Shown one piece after another: positions 51,853 through 61,431 of a stretch of 64,000 nt of DNA. The stretch covers positions 35,347 to 99,346 of the forward strand of contig CAYVKA010000010.1 in NCBI GenBank assembly GCA_964451925.1, in the 5' to 3' direction. The position numbers and the translations under genes were made by a program. How positions within the stretch are numbered: the first letter of the stretch is position 1; the number at the start of each line of letters is the position of its first letter. This stretch comes from Nevskia sp964451925. Its GTDB lineage: Bacteria > Pseudomonadota > Gammaproteobacteria > Nevskiales > Nevskiaceae. The notes under the pieces are model-generated. The model was not told where the DNA came from. It made no database searches and was given only the letters and a program-made list of their open reading frames with translations.

Positions 51853-53742
51853 ATGCACCAGCAGCAGCATTTTGATGTGATCGTCATCGGCGGCGGCCAC
51901 GCCGGCACCGAGGCCGCGCTGGCGGCCGCGCGCATGGGCCGGCGCACGCTGCTGCTGACGCAGAACATCGAGACCCTGGGCCAGATGTCGTGCAACCCGG
52001 CCATCGGCGGTATCGGCAAGGGCCATCTGGTCAAGGAGATCGACGCCCTCGGCGGCCTGATGGCGCACGCCGCGGACCGCGCCGGCATCCATTTCCGCAT
52101 CCTCAACGCCAGCAAGGGGCCGGCGGTGCGCGCCACCCGCGCCCAGGCCGATCGCATGCTGTACAAGTGGGCGGTGCGCGAAGCGCTGGAAAACCAGCCC
52201 AACCTGGAGCTGTTCCAGCAGGAAGCCGAGGACCTGATGGTCGAAGGCGATCGGGTCACCGGCGTGGTGTGCCGGCTCGGCCTGCGTTTCACCGCGTCGG
52301 CGGTGGTGCTGACCGTCGGCACCTTCCTTGGCGGCAAGATCCATGTCGGCCTCAACCACTATTCCGGCGGCCGCGCCGGCGACGCGCCCTCGCTGCCGCT
52401 GGCGGCGCGTCTGCGCGAGCTGCCTCTGCGCGTCGGCCGCCTCAAGACCGGAACGCCGCCGCGCATCGACGGCCGCAGCATCGATTTCAGCACTCTGCTG
52501 GAGCAGCCCGGCGACACGCCGGTGCCGGTGTTTTCCTTCATGGGGGCGGCAGCCGAACATCCGCGCCAGGTGTCGTGCTGGATCACCCGCACCAATCCGC
52601 GCACCCACGACATCATCCGCGCGGCATTCGACCGCAGCCCGATGTTCACCGGCGTGATCGAGGGCACGGGACCGCGCTATTGCCCCAGCGTGGAGGACAA
52701 GGTCAACCGCTTCGCCGCCAAAGATTCGCACCAGATCTTCATCGAGCCGGAAGGGCTCAACACGCGCGAAATCTACCCCAACGGTATTTCCACCAGCCTG
52801 CCTTACGATGTGCAGGAGGCGTTCGTGCGCAGCATCGAGGGCTTCGGCCAGGCGCGCATCACGCGCCCCGGCTATGCCATCGAGTACGACTACTTCGACC
52901 CGCGCGACCTCAAGCGCAGCCTGGAGACCAAGCCGGTCGCCGGCCTGTTCTTCGCCGGCCAGATCAACGGGACCACCGGGTACGAGGAAGCCGCGGCGCA
53001 GGGGCTGCTCGCCGGCATCAACGCCGCGCGCCTGGCGGCAGGCGAGGCGCCGTGGACGCCGCAGCGCCACGAGGCCTATATCGGCGTGCTGGTCGACGAC
53101 CTGATCACCCGCGGCACCAGCGAGCCTTACCGCATGTTCACCTCGCGCGCCGAGCACCGCCTGCTGCTGCGCGAGGACAACGCCGACCTGCGCCTGACCC
53201 CGGTGGGCCGCGAGCTGGGCCTGGTCGACGACGCGCGCTGGGCCGCATTCGCGCGCAAACGCGAGGCCATCGAACGCGAACAGGCGCGCCTGGACAGCCT
53301 GCGCCTGAAGCCGGCGCAGCTGGGCGAGCCGGCTTTCGTCGAGGTGTTCGGCCCGGCCCAGGAAAGCACCGGCCTGTCGGCGCTGGAACTGCTGCGCCGC
53401 CCGGAAGGCGACTACGCCGGCCTGCAGCGCCTGGGACTGGCCGATGCGCAGATCGACCCGCTGGTGGCCGAGCAGGTGGAGATCCGCTGCAAGTACGCCG
53501 GCTACATCGACCGCCAGCAGGCGGAGATCGAACGGGCGCGGCGCTATGAGGAAGCGCCGTTGCCGGTGGATCTGGACTACGCCGCGGTCAGCGGCCTGTC
53601 CAACGAGGTGCGGCAGAAACTGGCCATGCACCGGCCGGAGACGGTGGCGCAGGCGGGGCGCATTTCCGGCGTGACGCCGGCGGCGGTGTCCCTGCTGCTG
53701 GTGCACCTGAAGAAAACCGGTCAGCTGCGCAGAAGCGCCTGA
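51853..53742 (+). CDS. mnmG: tRNA uridine-5-carboxymethylaminomethyl modification enzyme MnmG (GidA)
   Basis: FAD-dependent subunit of MnmE-MnmG, which modifies U34 of several tRNAs. The 629-residue protein has FDVIVIGGGHAGTEAALAAARMG (7-29) for FAD, CNPAIGGIGKGHLVKEIDALGG with the catalytic Cys, GRLKTGTPPRIDG, and GYEEAAAQGLLAGINAAR. Full length and intact. In many relatives rsmG and parAB follow; here an old-yellow-enzyme gene follows instead. TAAAAT at 51802-51807 may be a -10 element without a recognisable -35. Confidence 0.97.
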   Translation: MHQQQHFDVIVIGGGHAGTEAALAAARMGRRTLLLTQNIETLGQMSCNPAIGGIGKGHLVKEIDALGGLMAHAADRAGIHFRILNASKGPAVRATRAQADRMLYKWAVREALENQPNLELFQQEAEDLMVEGDRVTGVVCRLGLRFTASAVVLTVGTFLGGKIHVGLNHYSGGRAGDAPSLPLAARLRELPLRVGRLKTGTPPRIDGRSIDFSTLLEQPGDTPVPVFSFMGAAAEHPRQVSCWITRTNPRTHDIIRAAFDRSPMFTGVIEGTGPRYCPSVEDKVNRFAAKDSHQIFIEPEGLNTREIYPNGISTSLPYDVQEAFVRSIEGFGQARITRPGYAIEYDYFDPRDLKRSLETKPVAGLFFAGQINGTTGYEEAAAQGLLAGINAARLAAGEAPWTPQRHEAYIGVLVDDLITRGTSEPYRMFTSRAEHRLLLREDNADLRLTPVGRELGLVDDARWAAFARKREAIEREQARLDSLRLKPAQLGEPAFVEVFGPAQESTGLSALELLRRPEGDYAGLQRLGLADAQIDPLVAEQVEIRCKYAGYIDRQQAEIERARRYEEAPLPVDLDYAAVSGLSNEVRQKLAMHRPETVAQAGRISGVTPAAVSLLLVHLKKTGQLRRSA

Positions 53743-53859
53743 GGCCCGCGGCTGGGCGCGCGGCGCGGCAGTCCAGGCTGCCGGCGGGGCGGTGACGGCG
53801 GCGCTCTTTCCCGTCAGCCGGTCTGCGGCTAGCCTGTCGGCATTGGGGAGAACACATTG

Positions 53860-55176
53860 ATGACCATCAGCAATCCGCTGGCGCTGCCGCTGCGCCTGCC
53901 CTGCGGCGCCACGCTGCCCAACCGCATCTGCAAGTCGGCGATGACCGAGGGCATCGCCGACGCACAGCTGCGCGCCACCGAACGCCATGTGCGCCTGTAC
54001 CGCGCCTGGTCGGAAGGCGGCGCCGGCCTGCTGATCACCGGCAACGTGATGATCGACCGCCGCGTGCTGGAACGGCCGGGCAACGTGGCGATCGACCCGG
54101 CGCCGCCGGACCCCGAGGCCATGGCGCGCCTGCGCGCCTGGGCACGGGCCGGCACCGTCAACGGCAATCATTTGTGGATGCAGATCAGCCACGCCGGCCG
54201 CCAGTCGCCCTGGTACGTCACCGGACAGCCGCTGGCGCCGTCGGCGGTGCAGCTCAGGCTGATGGCCAACTACCGCCGGCCGCGCGCGCTGCGCGAGGAT
54301 GAGATCCTCGACTTCATCCAGCGCTATGCCCGGGTGGCGCGCACCGCGCGCGAAGCCGGCTTCACCGGCGTGCAGGTGCACGGCGCGCACGGCTATCTGC
54401 TCAGCTCGTTCCTGTCGCCGGTGACCAACCGGCGCAGCGACGCCTGGGGCGGCAGCCTGGAAAACCGCGCACGCTTCCTGCTCGAGGCGGTGAAGGCGAC
54501 ACGCGCCGCCGTCGGCGCGGATTTTCCGGTGGCGCTGAAGCTGAACTCGGCCGATTTCCAGAAGGGCGGCTTTAGTAGCGAGGAATGCCTGCAGGTGGTG
54601 CGCTGGCTCAACGACTGCGGCATCGACCTGCTGGAGATCTCCGGCGGCACCTACGAGCAGCCGCGTCTGCTCGGCTACACCGGCGAGGCCGGCACCGCGG
54701 TCGACGCGGCGCGGGCGCCGGTGAGCAGCAGCACGCAGCGGCGCGAAGCCTACTTCCTCGACTATGCGGCGGCGATCCGTCAGGTGGCGCGGATGCCGCT
54801 GATGGTGACCGGCGGCTTCCGCAGCCGCGCCGGCATGGAGCAGGCGCTGGCAGCGGGCTCGGTGGATGTGATCGGCCTGGCGCGGCCACTGTGCACCGAC
54901 AGTGCGGTGCCCGCGCGCCTGCTGGCCGGCGACGACCAGCCGCTGCCCAGTTACGAGCACAGCCTCAGGCTCGGCTCCGGCATCTTCGCGCCGAGCAGCG
55001 GAGTGTTCCTGTTCAAGCTGGTCAACCTGCTCGGGCAGCAGGGCTGGTATTACCAGCAGATCGCGCGCGCCGCAGACGGCCTGAAACCGGCCCTGCAACG
55101 CGGCGTGTTCAACGCCTTCCTGCGTTATCTGTGGGACGAGTACGGCACGGCGTGGCGCATGCGGCGGGCGCGCTGA
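53860..55176 (+). CDS. NADH:flavin oxidoreductase, old-yellow-enzyme family
   Basis: FMN-binding TIM-barrel enzyme of 438 residues. LPNRICKSAMTEG near the N-terminus, WMQISHAGRQ, VHGAHGYLLSSFLSPVTNRRSDAWGGSLENRARF (the substrate His/His and FMN segment) and VTGGFRS place it in the OYE/2,4-dienoyl-CoA reductase-like family. The extra C-terminal segment (about 365-438) is not the FeS/FAD extension of DCR enzymes. The ATG at 53860 follows GGGGAG; the preceding TTG is the less likely start. The substrate is unknown. Confidence 0.87.
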   Translation: MTISNPLALPLRLPCGATLPNRICKSAMTEGIADAQLRATERHVRLYRAWSEGGAGLLITGNVMIDRRVLERPGNVAIDPAPPDPEAMARLRAWARAGTVNGNHLWMQISHAGRQSPWYVTGQPLAPSAVQLRLMANYRRPRALREDEILDFIQRYARVARTAREAGFTGVQVHGAHGYLLSSFLSPVTNRRSDAWGGSLENRARFLLEAVKATRAAVGADFPVALKLNSADFQKGGFSSEECLQVVRWLNDCGIDLLEISGGTYEQPRLLGYTGEAGTAVDAARAPVSSSTQRREAYFLDYAAAIRQVARMPLMVTGGFRSRAGMEQALAAGSVDVIGLARPLCTDSAVPARLLAGDDQPLPSYEHSLRLGSGIFAPSSGVFLFKLVNLLGQQGWYYQQIARAADGLKPALQRGVFNAFLRYLWDEYGTAWRMRRAR

Positions 55177-55252
55177 GCGGCGATCGCACCGGCCTCGCGG
55201 GGTTCATCCCCGGGCGACGGCGGTACTCGGAGCGACGAAGGGCGGGTAAGCC

Positions 55253-56110
55253 TCAGCGGAAGTCGTAGGCCAGGCTGATGCTGGCGGCGTATTGCCACTT
55301 GTTGTCGACGGTGGGGCTGCTGGCCGCCGGACCGAGCAGGGTAGTGGCGGCGAACACGCCGTCCAGGAACCAGTGCTCGCCGAAGATATAAGTCATGTTG
55401 GTGCCGACGCCGGCCGACTTGACGCCGCCGCCCGGCGAATACACCGGCAGATGGGTGTTTTGCGCTTCCTGCTGGTCGACGCCGAAATCGTGGTCGAGAT
55501 AGTTTTTGTCGGCCAAGGTCACCGAGGCGCCGGCGAAGACGAAGAACTTGTCGTTGCCCATCACCGGCAGGTAGGCGCTGACGTCGCCGATCCAGCCGCC
55601 GACGCCGCCGAGGTTGTGGCGCACGTCGCCGCGCACGATCACCGGGAAGAACACGTATTCGGCGAACAGCTTCGGCGCCGCGGAGGGCGACAGGCTGCTG
55701 CGTCCGCGCAGGCGGTAGTAGGTGCCCTCGTTGCGCCCCAGGTCGTAGGTCAAGGCCAGGCCGGCGCGGTAATTCGTGCCGCGCAGCAGGTTCACGCCCA
55801 GTCCCTCGCCGGTGGAGAAGAAGGCAATATCGCGGTAACGGATGTCGATGGTCGGGCCGGGCTCGAAATAGTAGTTGTCCGAGCCCTCGAAGCGTGGCAG
55901 GAACTCGCCGCCGAAGCCGACCAGCTCTTCCCAGTGGGGAGGGTGGGGATCGAAGCGCTTCTTCAGCACCACGCCGGCCGAGTACTGCCATTCGCCCAGC
56001 GGACTGGGCGTCTGCGCCCGCGCCGGTACGGCGGCGGCCAGTCCCAGAACGCACAGGCACAGCAATGCGAGGAAGCGCAGCGGCACAGTGGTTGATCGCC
56101 CGACCTGCAT
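55253..56110 (-). CDS. MipA/OmpV-family outer-membrane protein
   Basis: Predicted beta-barrel protein of 285 residues with a signal peptide (1-32, ending PARA) and the MipA/OmpV pattern: EWQYSAGVVLKKRF, LPRFEGSDNYYFEPGPTIDIRYRDIAFFSTGEGLGVNLL, and the final aromatic strand ISLAYDFR. E. coli MipA links MltA to PBP1b; most other members are of unknown function. As an outer-membrane protein it is a plausible target of the sigma-E-type small RNAs. It is convergent with the oxidoreductase gene and lies downstream of apaG on the same strand. Confidence 0.85.
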   Translation of the reverse strand: MQVGRSTTVPLRFLALLCLCVLGLAAAVPARAQTPSPLGEWQYSAGVVLKKRFDPHPPHWEELVGFGGEFLPRFEGSDNYYFEPGPTIDIRYRDIAFFSTGEGLGVNLLRGTNYRAGLALTYDLGRNEGTYYRLRGRSSLSPSAAPKLFAEYVFFPVIVRGDVRHNLGGVGGWIGDVSAYLPVMGNDKFFVFAGASVTLADKNYLDHDFGVDQQEAQNTHLPVYSPGGGVKSAGVGTNMTYIFGEHWFLDGVFAATTLLGPAASSPTVDNKWQYAASISLAYDFR

Positions 56111-56198
56111 TGACAGCTCCCGTAGCCATTCGCGGTTGCCCCATAGGCTACCGCGTTTGGGTCCGGCCGGTGGGATCGGCGGCGGCGCGACGCCGCGC

Positions 56199-56582
56199 TC
56201 AGTTGAGGGCGCGCGGCACCGCCAGGCGGAACGGATCGATCATGGCGTCGAACGTCTCGCCGTCCTCGGTGACCATCTGGAAGCTGCCGTGCATGGTGCC
56301 AACCGGCGTGTTCAGCGGACAGCCGCTGGTGTACTGGAACTGCTCGCCGGGCTTCAGCGTGGGCTGGTAGCCAACCACGCCGGGGCCGCGCACTTCCTCG
56401 GTCTTGCCTTCGCCGCTGGTGATGATCCAGTGGCGCGAGCGCAGCTGTACGCCGACCTCGCCCTCGTTGCGGATGGTGACGTGGTAGGCGAACAGCCAGG
56501 ACTGGCCGGCCGGGTCGGACTGGTCCGGCACATAGCGCGGCTCAACCACGATGCGCACACCACGGGTCACGGTATTGCTCAC
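56199..56582 (-). CDS. apaG: ApaG protein
   Basis: 127-residue immunoglobulin-like-fold protein. VRIVVEPRYVPDQSDPAGQSWLFAYHVTIRNEG, RSRHWIITSG.G....V.GPGVVG and PGEQFQYTSGCPLNTPVGTMHGSFQMV are the ApaG signature. Genetic work in enterics linked ApaG to cobalt/magnesium resistance; the biochemical role is unclear. It is full length and starts 22 bases after the sufT stop, likely in the same transcript. Confidence 0.94.
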   Translation of the reverse strand: MSNTVTRGVRIVVEPRYVPDQSDPAGQSWLFAYHVTIRNEGEVGVQLRSRHWIITSGEGKTEEVRGPGVVGYQPTLKPGEQFQYTSGCPLNTPVGTMHGSFQMVTEDGETFDAMIDPFRLAVPRALN

Positions 56583-56604
56583 CGGAGTCGTCCTTTGCGG
56601 CGGC

Positions 56605-57147
56605 TCACATGAAGCCGGCCTGCAGTTGCGCCGCCTCGCTCATCATCTCGCGCGTCCAGGGCGGATCGAACACCAGCTCGACCTCGGCCTCGCGCACGCC
56701 CGGAACCTGCTGCACCTTGCTCTTGACGTCGGACACCAGCACGTCGCCCATGCCGCAGCCGGGCGCGGTCAGCGTCATCACCACGCGCGCGCGCCAGCCG
56801 CTTTCGGGCAGCGGCTCAAGGCGGCACTCATAGATCAGACCCAGCTCGACGATGTCGATGGGAATCTCCGGGTCGTAGCAGGTCTTCATCTGCTGCCACA
56901 CGGCTTTTTCGATTTCGGCCTCGCTGGCGTCGGCGGCCAGGTCCGGCACGCCCTGCGGCGTCTTGCCGATGGCGTCGGCGTCCTTGCCCTCGATGCGAAA
57001 CAGGTGGCCCTGCAGCTGCACGGTGTAGCTGCCGCCCAGCGCCTGGGTAATGCTCGCCTCGGCGCCTTCGGGCAGTTCGACGCGGGTGCCGGCGGGAATC
57101 AGCACGCCGACCACATCGCGGCTGAGGGTGACGGTTTCGTAGGACAT
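56605..57147 (-). CDS. sufT: SufT-like iron-sulfur assembly factor (DUF59/MIP18 domain)
   Basis: 180-residue protein with an N-terminal beta domain (TVTLSRDVVGVLIPAGTRVELPEG) typical of SufT and a C-terminal MIP18 domain (about 85-178). The latter has CYDPEIPIDIVELGLIYE and the MTLTAPGCGMGDVL motif. SufT aids maturation of Fe-S proteins in several bacteria. No other suf genes are in the window, so it works at a distance from them. It is divergent from the SIMPL gene (134 bases between starts). Confidence 0.88.
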   Translation of the reverse strand: MSYETVTLSRDVVGVLIPAGTRVELPEGAEASITQALGGSYTVQLQGHLFRIEGKDADAIGKTPQGVPDLAADASEAEIEKAVWQQMKTCYDPEIPIDIVELGLIYECRLEPLPESGWRARVVMTLTAPGCGMGDVLVSDVKSKVQQVPGVREAEVELVFDPPWTREMMSEAAQLQAGFM

Positions 57148-57281
57148 GCTGGGGAACTGGGGGCGGGGCGCCGCGGATTAAAGACCAATCTGGTCCGGTA
57201 TTTTAGCGCCTTCCGCGCGCGGTTGTGGATGCAGGGCGTTCCATGCAGCATGTGCGCTCCACCACGGACAGGACCGCACCC

Positions 57282-58028
57282 ATGCAAGCACTGCTCAAAT
57301 CCGCCCTGGCGCTAGGGCTGCTGTGCGCCGCCGGCGCCCAGGCACGTCCGATCGACGGCACACCGCCGGCGCAGCCGGACCGGCGCTCGGTGACGGTGAG
57401 CGGCGAGGGCGAGGTCAGCGGCACGCCCGACCGCGCCCGCCTGAGCATGGCGGTGGAGGAAACCAATCCCGACCTGAAGGCGGCGCAGGCCCGGGTCAAC
57501 GCCGCGGTGCGGGCCTATCTGGCCAAGGCGCGGGGGCTGGGCGCACGCGACGAGGATATTTCGACCGCCGGCCTCAGCATCCGCTCCGAATACGACTACT
57601 CCAACAACAGCAGCGGCGGCGGCCGCAAGTTCCTCGGCTACCACGTCACGCGCAACATCGAAGTGGTGGTGCGCGATCTGGACCGGATCGGCGACTACCT
57701 GCAGGGCGCCACCGAAGCCGGCATCAACAACATCTCCGATCCGCAGCTGGAGTCCTCGCATGCCGAGGAACTGGAACGCCAGGCCCTGGTCAAGGCGACC
57801 GAGAACGCCCAGGCCAAGGCGCGGCTGCTGGCCGACACGCTCGGCGTGAAGCTGGGCACGGTGCGCATCCTCAACGCCAGCACCGTGGCGCCGCGCCCGC
57901 CCGGCCCGCAGCCGCGCGTGCTGATGGCCGCGGTGGCGCCGTCCGGCAACGACGAGATGGGCTTCTCTGCCGGCCAGGTCCGCGTCAACGCCAATGTCAG
58001 CGCCGAATTCGACCTGCTGGCACCTTGA
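57282..58028 (+). CDS. SIMPL (DUF541) domain protein
   Basis: 248-residue predicted periplasmic protein: signal peptide 1-20 then a SIMPL domain (VTVSGEGEVSGTPDRARLSMAVEE; ISTAGLSIRSEYDYSNNSSGGGRKFLGYHVTRNIEVVV). The C-terminal half (KATENAQAKARLLADTLGVKLG) is also typical. E. coli YggE, a member, reduces oxidative stress effects; molecular function is unknown. Start at ATG 57282, the one followed by a signal peptide. It lies upstream of purE by 79 bases. Confidence 0.86.
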   Translation: MQALLKSALALGLLCAAGAQARPIDGTPPAQPDRRSVTVSGEGEVSGTPDRARLSMAVEETNPDLKAAQARVNAAVRAYLAKARGLGARDEDISTAGLSIRSEYDYSNNSSGGGRKFLGYHVTRNIEVVVRDLDRIGDYLQGATEAGINNISDPQLESSHAEELERQALVKATENAQAKARLLADTLGVKLGTVRILNASTVAPRPPGPQPRVLMAAVAPSGNDEMGFSAGQVRVNANVSAEFDLLAP

Positions 58029-58107
58029 ACGCGGCAAGCGGGGCGGCGTGCGAAGTTTGCGGATTAATGGGATAATTCCGCACTTTCCTCCCTCAACGGG
58101 ATAGAAA

Positions 58108-58623
58108 GTGCCGCAGAACCCGCCGCCGGCCCCACCTTTGGTCGGCATCATCATGGGCTCCCGCTCCGATTGGGAGACGATGGCGCATGCCGCGCGCGCG
58201 CTCGACAGCCTCGGCGTCGCTTACGAAACGCGGGTGGTCTCGGCGCACCGCACTCCCGATCTGCTGTTCGACTACGCCGCTTCCGCCGCCGGGCGCGGCA
58301 TCCGCGTCATCATCGCCGGCGCCGGCGGCAGCGCCCACTTGCCCGGCATGGCGGCGTCGAAAACCCGTCTGCCGGTGCTGGGCGTGCCGGTGCAGTCCAA
58401 GGCGCTGAACGGCATGGACTCGTTGCTGTCGATCGTGCAGATGCCCGCGGGCATTCCGGTCGGCACCCTGGCCATCGGCAACGCCGGCGCCACCAACGCG
58501 GCGCTGCTGGCCTGCTCCATCCTGGCGCTGGGCGACGCGGAACTGGCGGCACGGCTCGATCACTTCCGCGCCCGGCAGACCGCGCAGGTGCTTGAGCATC
58601 CCGATCCCAGCGTGCCGGCCTGA
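58108..58623 (+). CDS. purE: N5-carboxyaminoimidazole ribonucleotide mutase PurE
   Basis: Second enzyme of the two-step carboxylation of AIR in purine synthesis. GIIMGSRSDWETM (Ser and Asp of the active site), VSAHRTP with the catalytic His, and AGAGGSAHLPGM are canonical. 171 residues. The start is a GTG that gives a short Pro-rich leader (PQNPPPAPPL). It is followed by purK with a 10-base gap, forming the usual purEK operon. Confidence 0.95.
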   Translation: MPQNPPPAPPLVGIIMGSRSDWETMAHAARALDSLGVAYETRVVSAHRTPDLLFDYAASAAGRGIRVIIAGAGGSAHLPGMAASKTRLPVLGVPVQSKALNGMDSLLSIVQMPAGIPVGTLAIGNAGATNAALLACSILALGDAELAARLDHFRARQTAQVLEHPDPSVPA

Positions 58624-58633
58624 GAACCCCCAA

Positions 58634-59722
58634 GTGAAGATTGGCATCCTTGGCGCCGGCCAGCTCGGCCGCATGCTGGCCCTGGCCGGCTACCCGCTCG
58701 GCCTGGAATTCGCGTTCCTCGACCCGGCGCAGGAAGCCTGCGCCGCGCCGCTCGGCGGTCACCTGCGCGCCGACTACCTCGACCAGGAAGCGCTGGCGGC
58801 ATTCTGCGCCGGCGTCGACCTCGCCACCTACGAATTCGAGAACGTGCCGCAGCAGGCGGCCGAAGCCGTCGCCGCGCGTGTGCCGCTGCTGCCGTCGCCG
58901 CGCGCGCTGACCGCCGGCCAGGACCGCCTCAGCGAGAAGCAGATGTTCGTGACACTGGGCATCCCGGTGCCGAAGTTCGCCGCGGTCAGCTCGCGCGCCG
59001 GGCTGGAAACGGCGGTGCAGCACACCGGCTTGCCGGCGGTGCTGAAAACCCGCCGCATGGGCTACGACGGCAAGGGCCAGTTCGTGCTGCGCAGCAGCGC
59101 CGATCTGGACGCCGCCTGGGCGCAGCTCGGCACGCAGCCCTTGATCCTGGAAGCCTTCGTGCCGTTCGAGCGCGAAGTCTCCTGCCTGGCGGTGCGCGGC
59201 CGCGACGGCGCCATCGCCTTCTATCCGCTGGTGCAGAACGTGCACCGCAGCGGCATCCTGCGCACCGCGCGGCCGCAGGCCGGCGATCCGCTGCAGGCGC
59301 TGGGCGAGGACTACGCCCGGCGCGTGCTGCTGCACCTGGATTATGTCGGCGTGCTGGCCTTCGAGTTCTTCGTCGCCGACGGCGGCTTGCTGGCCAATGA
59401 GATCGCGCCGCGCGTGCACAATTCCGGCCACTGGAGCATCGAGGGCGCGGAGTGCTCGCAGTTCGAGAACCACCTGCGCGCCATCGCCGGGCTGCCGCTG
59501 GGCTGCACCGCGCTGCGCGGCGAATCGGTGATGGTCAACTTCATCGGCAGCGCGCCGCCGCTGGCGGCGCTGGCAGCGCTGGAAGGCGTGCACATCCATC
59601 TCTACGGCAAGCAGCCCAAGCCGCAGCGCAAGATCGGCCATGCCACGGTGACGGCGGCCGACGGCGCCACCCTGCAGGCGCGGCTGCAGCAGCTCGAAGC
59701 CCTGCTCGACCCCGATCACTGA
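58634..59722 (+). CDS. purK: 5-(carboxyamino)imidazole ribonucleotide synthase PurK
   Basis: ATP-grasp enzyme that carboxylates AIR with bicarbonate. The GTG start gives VKIGILGAGQLGRMLALAG, the usual N-terminus. VLKTRRMGYDGKGQ, EAFVPFEREVS and NEIAPRVHNSGHWSIEG are the ATP-grasp/PurK motifs. 362 residues, full length. A longer upstream frame would overlap purE and is rejected. Confidence 0.95.
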   Translation: MKIGILGAGQLGRMLALAGYPLGLEFAFLDPAQEACAAPLGGHLRADYLDQEALAAFCAGVDLATYEFENVPQQAAEAVAARVPLLPSPRALTAGQDRLSEKQMFVTLGIPVPKFAAVSSRAGLETAVQHTGLPAVLKTRRMGYDGKGQFVLRSSADLDAAWAQLGTQPLILEAFVPFEREVSCLAVRGRDGAIAFYPLVQNVHRSGILRTARPQAGDPLQALGEDYARRVLLHLDYVGVLAFEFFVADGGLLANEIAPRVHNSGHWSIEGAECSQFENHLRAIAGLPLGCTALRGESVMVNFIGSAPPLAALAALEGVHIHLYGKQPKPQRKIGHATVTAADGATLQARLQQLEALLDPDH

Positions 59723-59868
59723 GTTGCGACGCGGATCGCGGCCGCGCGCCGCGGAATGCGCTAACTTGTGTCCTGCTCAGCCCGGGTTCAGCTGCCTTGT
59801 CCTATGGTGGCACCCTGGGTCAACCGACCAGACGGCGCAAGCCGCTCATCCAAGGGAGAAAGCCGGCC

Positions 59869-61374
59869 ATGTTCAACATCACGCGGGCGCAATATCTGCT
59901 GTTGCCGCAGTTCGGCCGCAAACTGCTGCTGCAGGCACTGGCGCTGGGCCTGGCGGCGCCGCTCGCCGCCTGCGTCGAGCCCGACGAGACCTACGAACAG
60001 CCGCAGCCGGTGTACCAGCAGCAACCTGCGCCGCAACCGGTCTATCCGCAGGAGGCGCCGCCGCAGCAGCCCTATGCGCCGCCAGCCGATGCCTCCTCGT
60101 ATCCGCCGCAGGACAGCTATCCGCAGGAAGGCTCCTACGAGGCCCCGGTCAGCGCGCCCGAGCCGCCGCCGCCGCTGCCGGTCTATGAGCAGCCGGAATG
60201 CCCCGGACCGGGCTATGTCTGGACGCCGGGTTACTGGGCCTACAACGGCGGCTATTACTGGGTTCCGGGCACCTGGGTGCAGCCGCCACGGCCGGAGGTC
60301 TACTGGACGCCGGGCTACTGGGGCTGGAGCAACAACGTGTTCATTTTCCACCTGGGCTACTGGGGCCCGCACGTCGGGTATTACGGCGGCATCAACTACG
60401 GCCATGGTTACGGCGGCTACGGCTACGAGGGTGGCCGCTGGGAAGGCGGCGAGTTCCACTACAACCGCACCGTGAACAACGTCAACGTCACCAATATCCA
60501 CAACACCTACAACACCACCGTGATCAACAACGTCACGGTCAACAACGTCAGTTACAACGGCGGAGCGGGCGGCACCAACGCGCGGCCCACGCAGCAGGAC
60601 ATGGCGTTCCGCAACGAGCAGCATTTCCGGCCGACGCCGGAGCAGATGCAGCACCAGAACGTCGCCAGCGGCAATCACGCCATGTACGTGTCGGAGAACC
60701 GCGGCCAGCCGCAGCTGGCGGCGACTCCGCGCGCGGGCCAGTTCAACCTGCCGGGCGGCACGCGGAGCATGGTTCAGCCCGGCGGACCGCTGCGTCCGCA
60801 GCAGCAGCCATTCGAGCAGCAGCGGCAGCTGGACCAACAGCGGCAGCAGCAGATGCAGCAACAGGAGCAGCAAAGACAGCAGGAACAACAGCGGCAGTCG
60901 CAGGAACAGGAACAGCAGCGGCAGCAGCAGATGCAGCAGCAGGAACAGCAAAGACAGCTGGAACAGCAGCGGCAGTCGCAGCAACAGGAGCAGCAGCGGC
61001 AGCAGGAACAGCAACGGCAGCAGCAGTTCGAGCAGCAGCGGCAGATGCAGCAGGAACAACAGCGCCAGCAGCTCATGCAGCAACAGCAAGCGCAGCAGCG
61101 TCAGCAACAGATGCAACAGCAGCAGGCGCAGCAACGGCAGAACCAGCAGCTGCAGCAACAGCGCGAGGAGCAATATCGCCAGCAGCAACAACAGCAACAA
61201 CAGCAACAACAACAGTACCGCCAGCCGCAATATCAGCAGCAGCGTCAGCCGCAACCGCCGCCGCAGGTCAATCGTCCGGCGCCGCCGGCCAACAACGCCG
61301 GACAGGCGCAACGCGCCAATCCGCCGCCGGCGCACACACAGCAGCGGGAAGGCGAGCACGAACACGACCGCTGA
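59869..61374 (+). CDS. Glutamine-rich lipoprotein with YXWGXW-type repeats
   Basis: 501-residue predicted lipoprotein (lipobox LAAC, Cys35). A Pro/Gln/Tyr-rich linker (36-110) leads to aromatic YXWGXW-type repeats (YVWTPGYWAYNGGYYWVPGTW, VYWTPGYWGWSNN). An Asn/Val/Thr-rich stretch (about 203-228) follows, with alternating V and N typical of beta-stacking. The C-terminal 190 residues are about half Gln with regular Glu/Arg (EQQRQQEQQRQ), likely a long coiled coil or disordered tail. The role is unknown; surface or periplasmic scaffold is possible. Its ribosome site contains AAGGGAG, complementary to loop 1 of the small RNAs. Confidence 0.82.
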   Translation: MFNITRAQYLLLPQFGRKLLLQALALGLAAPLAACVEPDETYEQPQPVYQQQPAPQPVYPQEAPPQQPYAPPADASSYPPQDSYPQEGSYEAPVSAPEPPPPLPVYEQPECPGPGYVWTPGYWAYNGGYYWVPGTWVQPPRPEVYWTPGYWGWSNNVFIFHLGYWGPHVGYYGGINYGHGYGGYGYEGGRWEGGEFHYNRTVNNVNVTNIHNTYNTTVINNVTVNNVSYNGGAGGTNARPTQQDMAFRNEQHFRPTPEQMQHQNVASGNHAMYVSENRGQPQLAATPRAGQFNLPGGTRSMVQPGGPLRPQQQPFEQQRQLDQQRQQQMQQQEQQRQQEQQRQSQEQEQQRQQQMQQQEQQRQLEQQRQSQQQEQQRQQEQQRQQQFEQQRQMQQEQQRQQLMQQQQAQQRQQQMQQQQAQQRQNQQLQQQREEQYRQQQQQQQQQQQQYRQPQYQQQRQPQPPPQVNRPAPPANNAGQAQRANPPPAHTQQREGEHEHDR

Positions 61375-61431
61375 AAACAGCGGGGCCGGCGTGATGGCGC
61401 ACGCCGGCCCCGTTCGCAGCCGACGCGTGGC

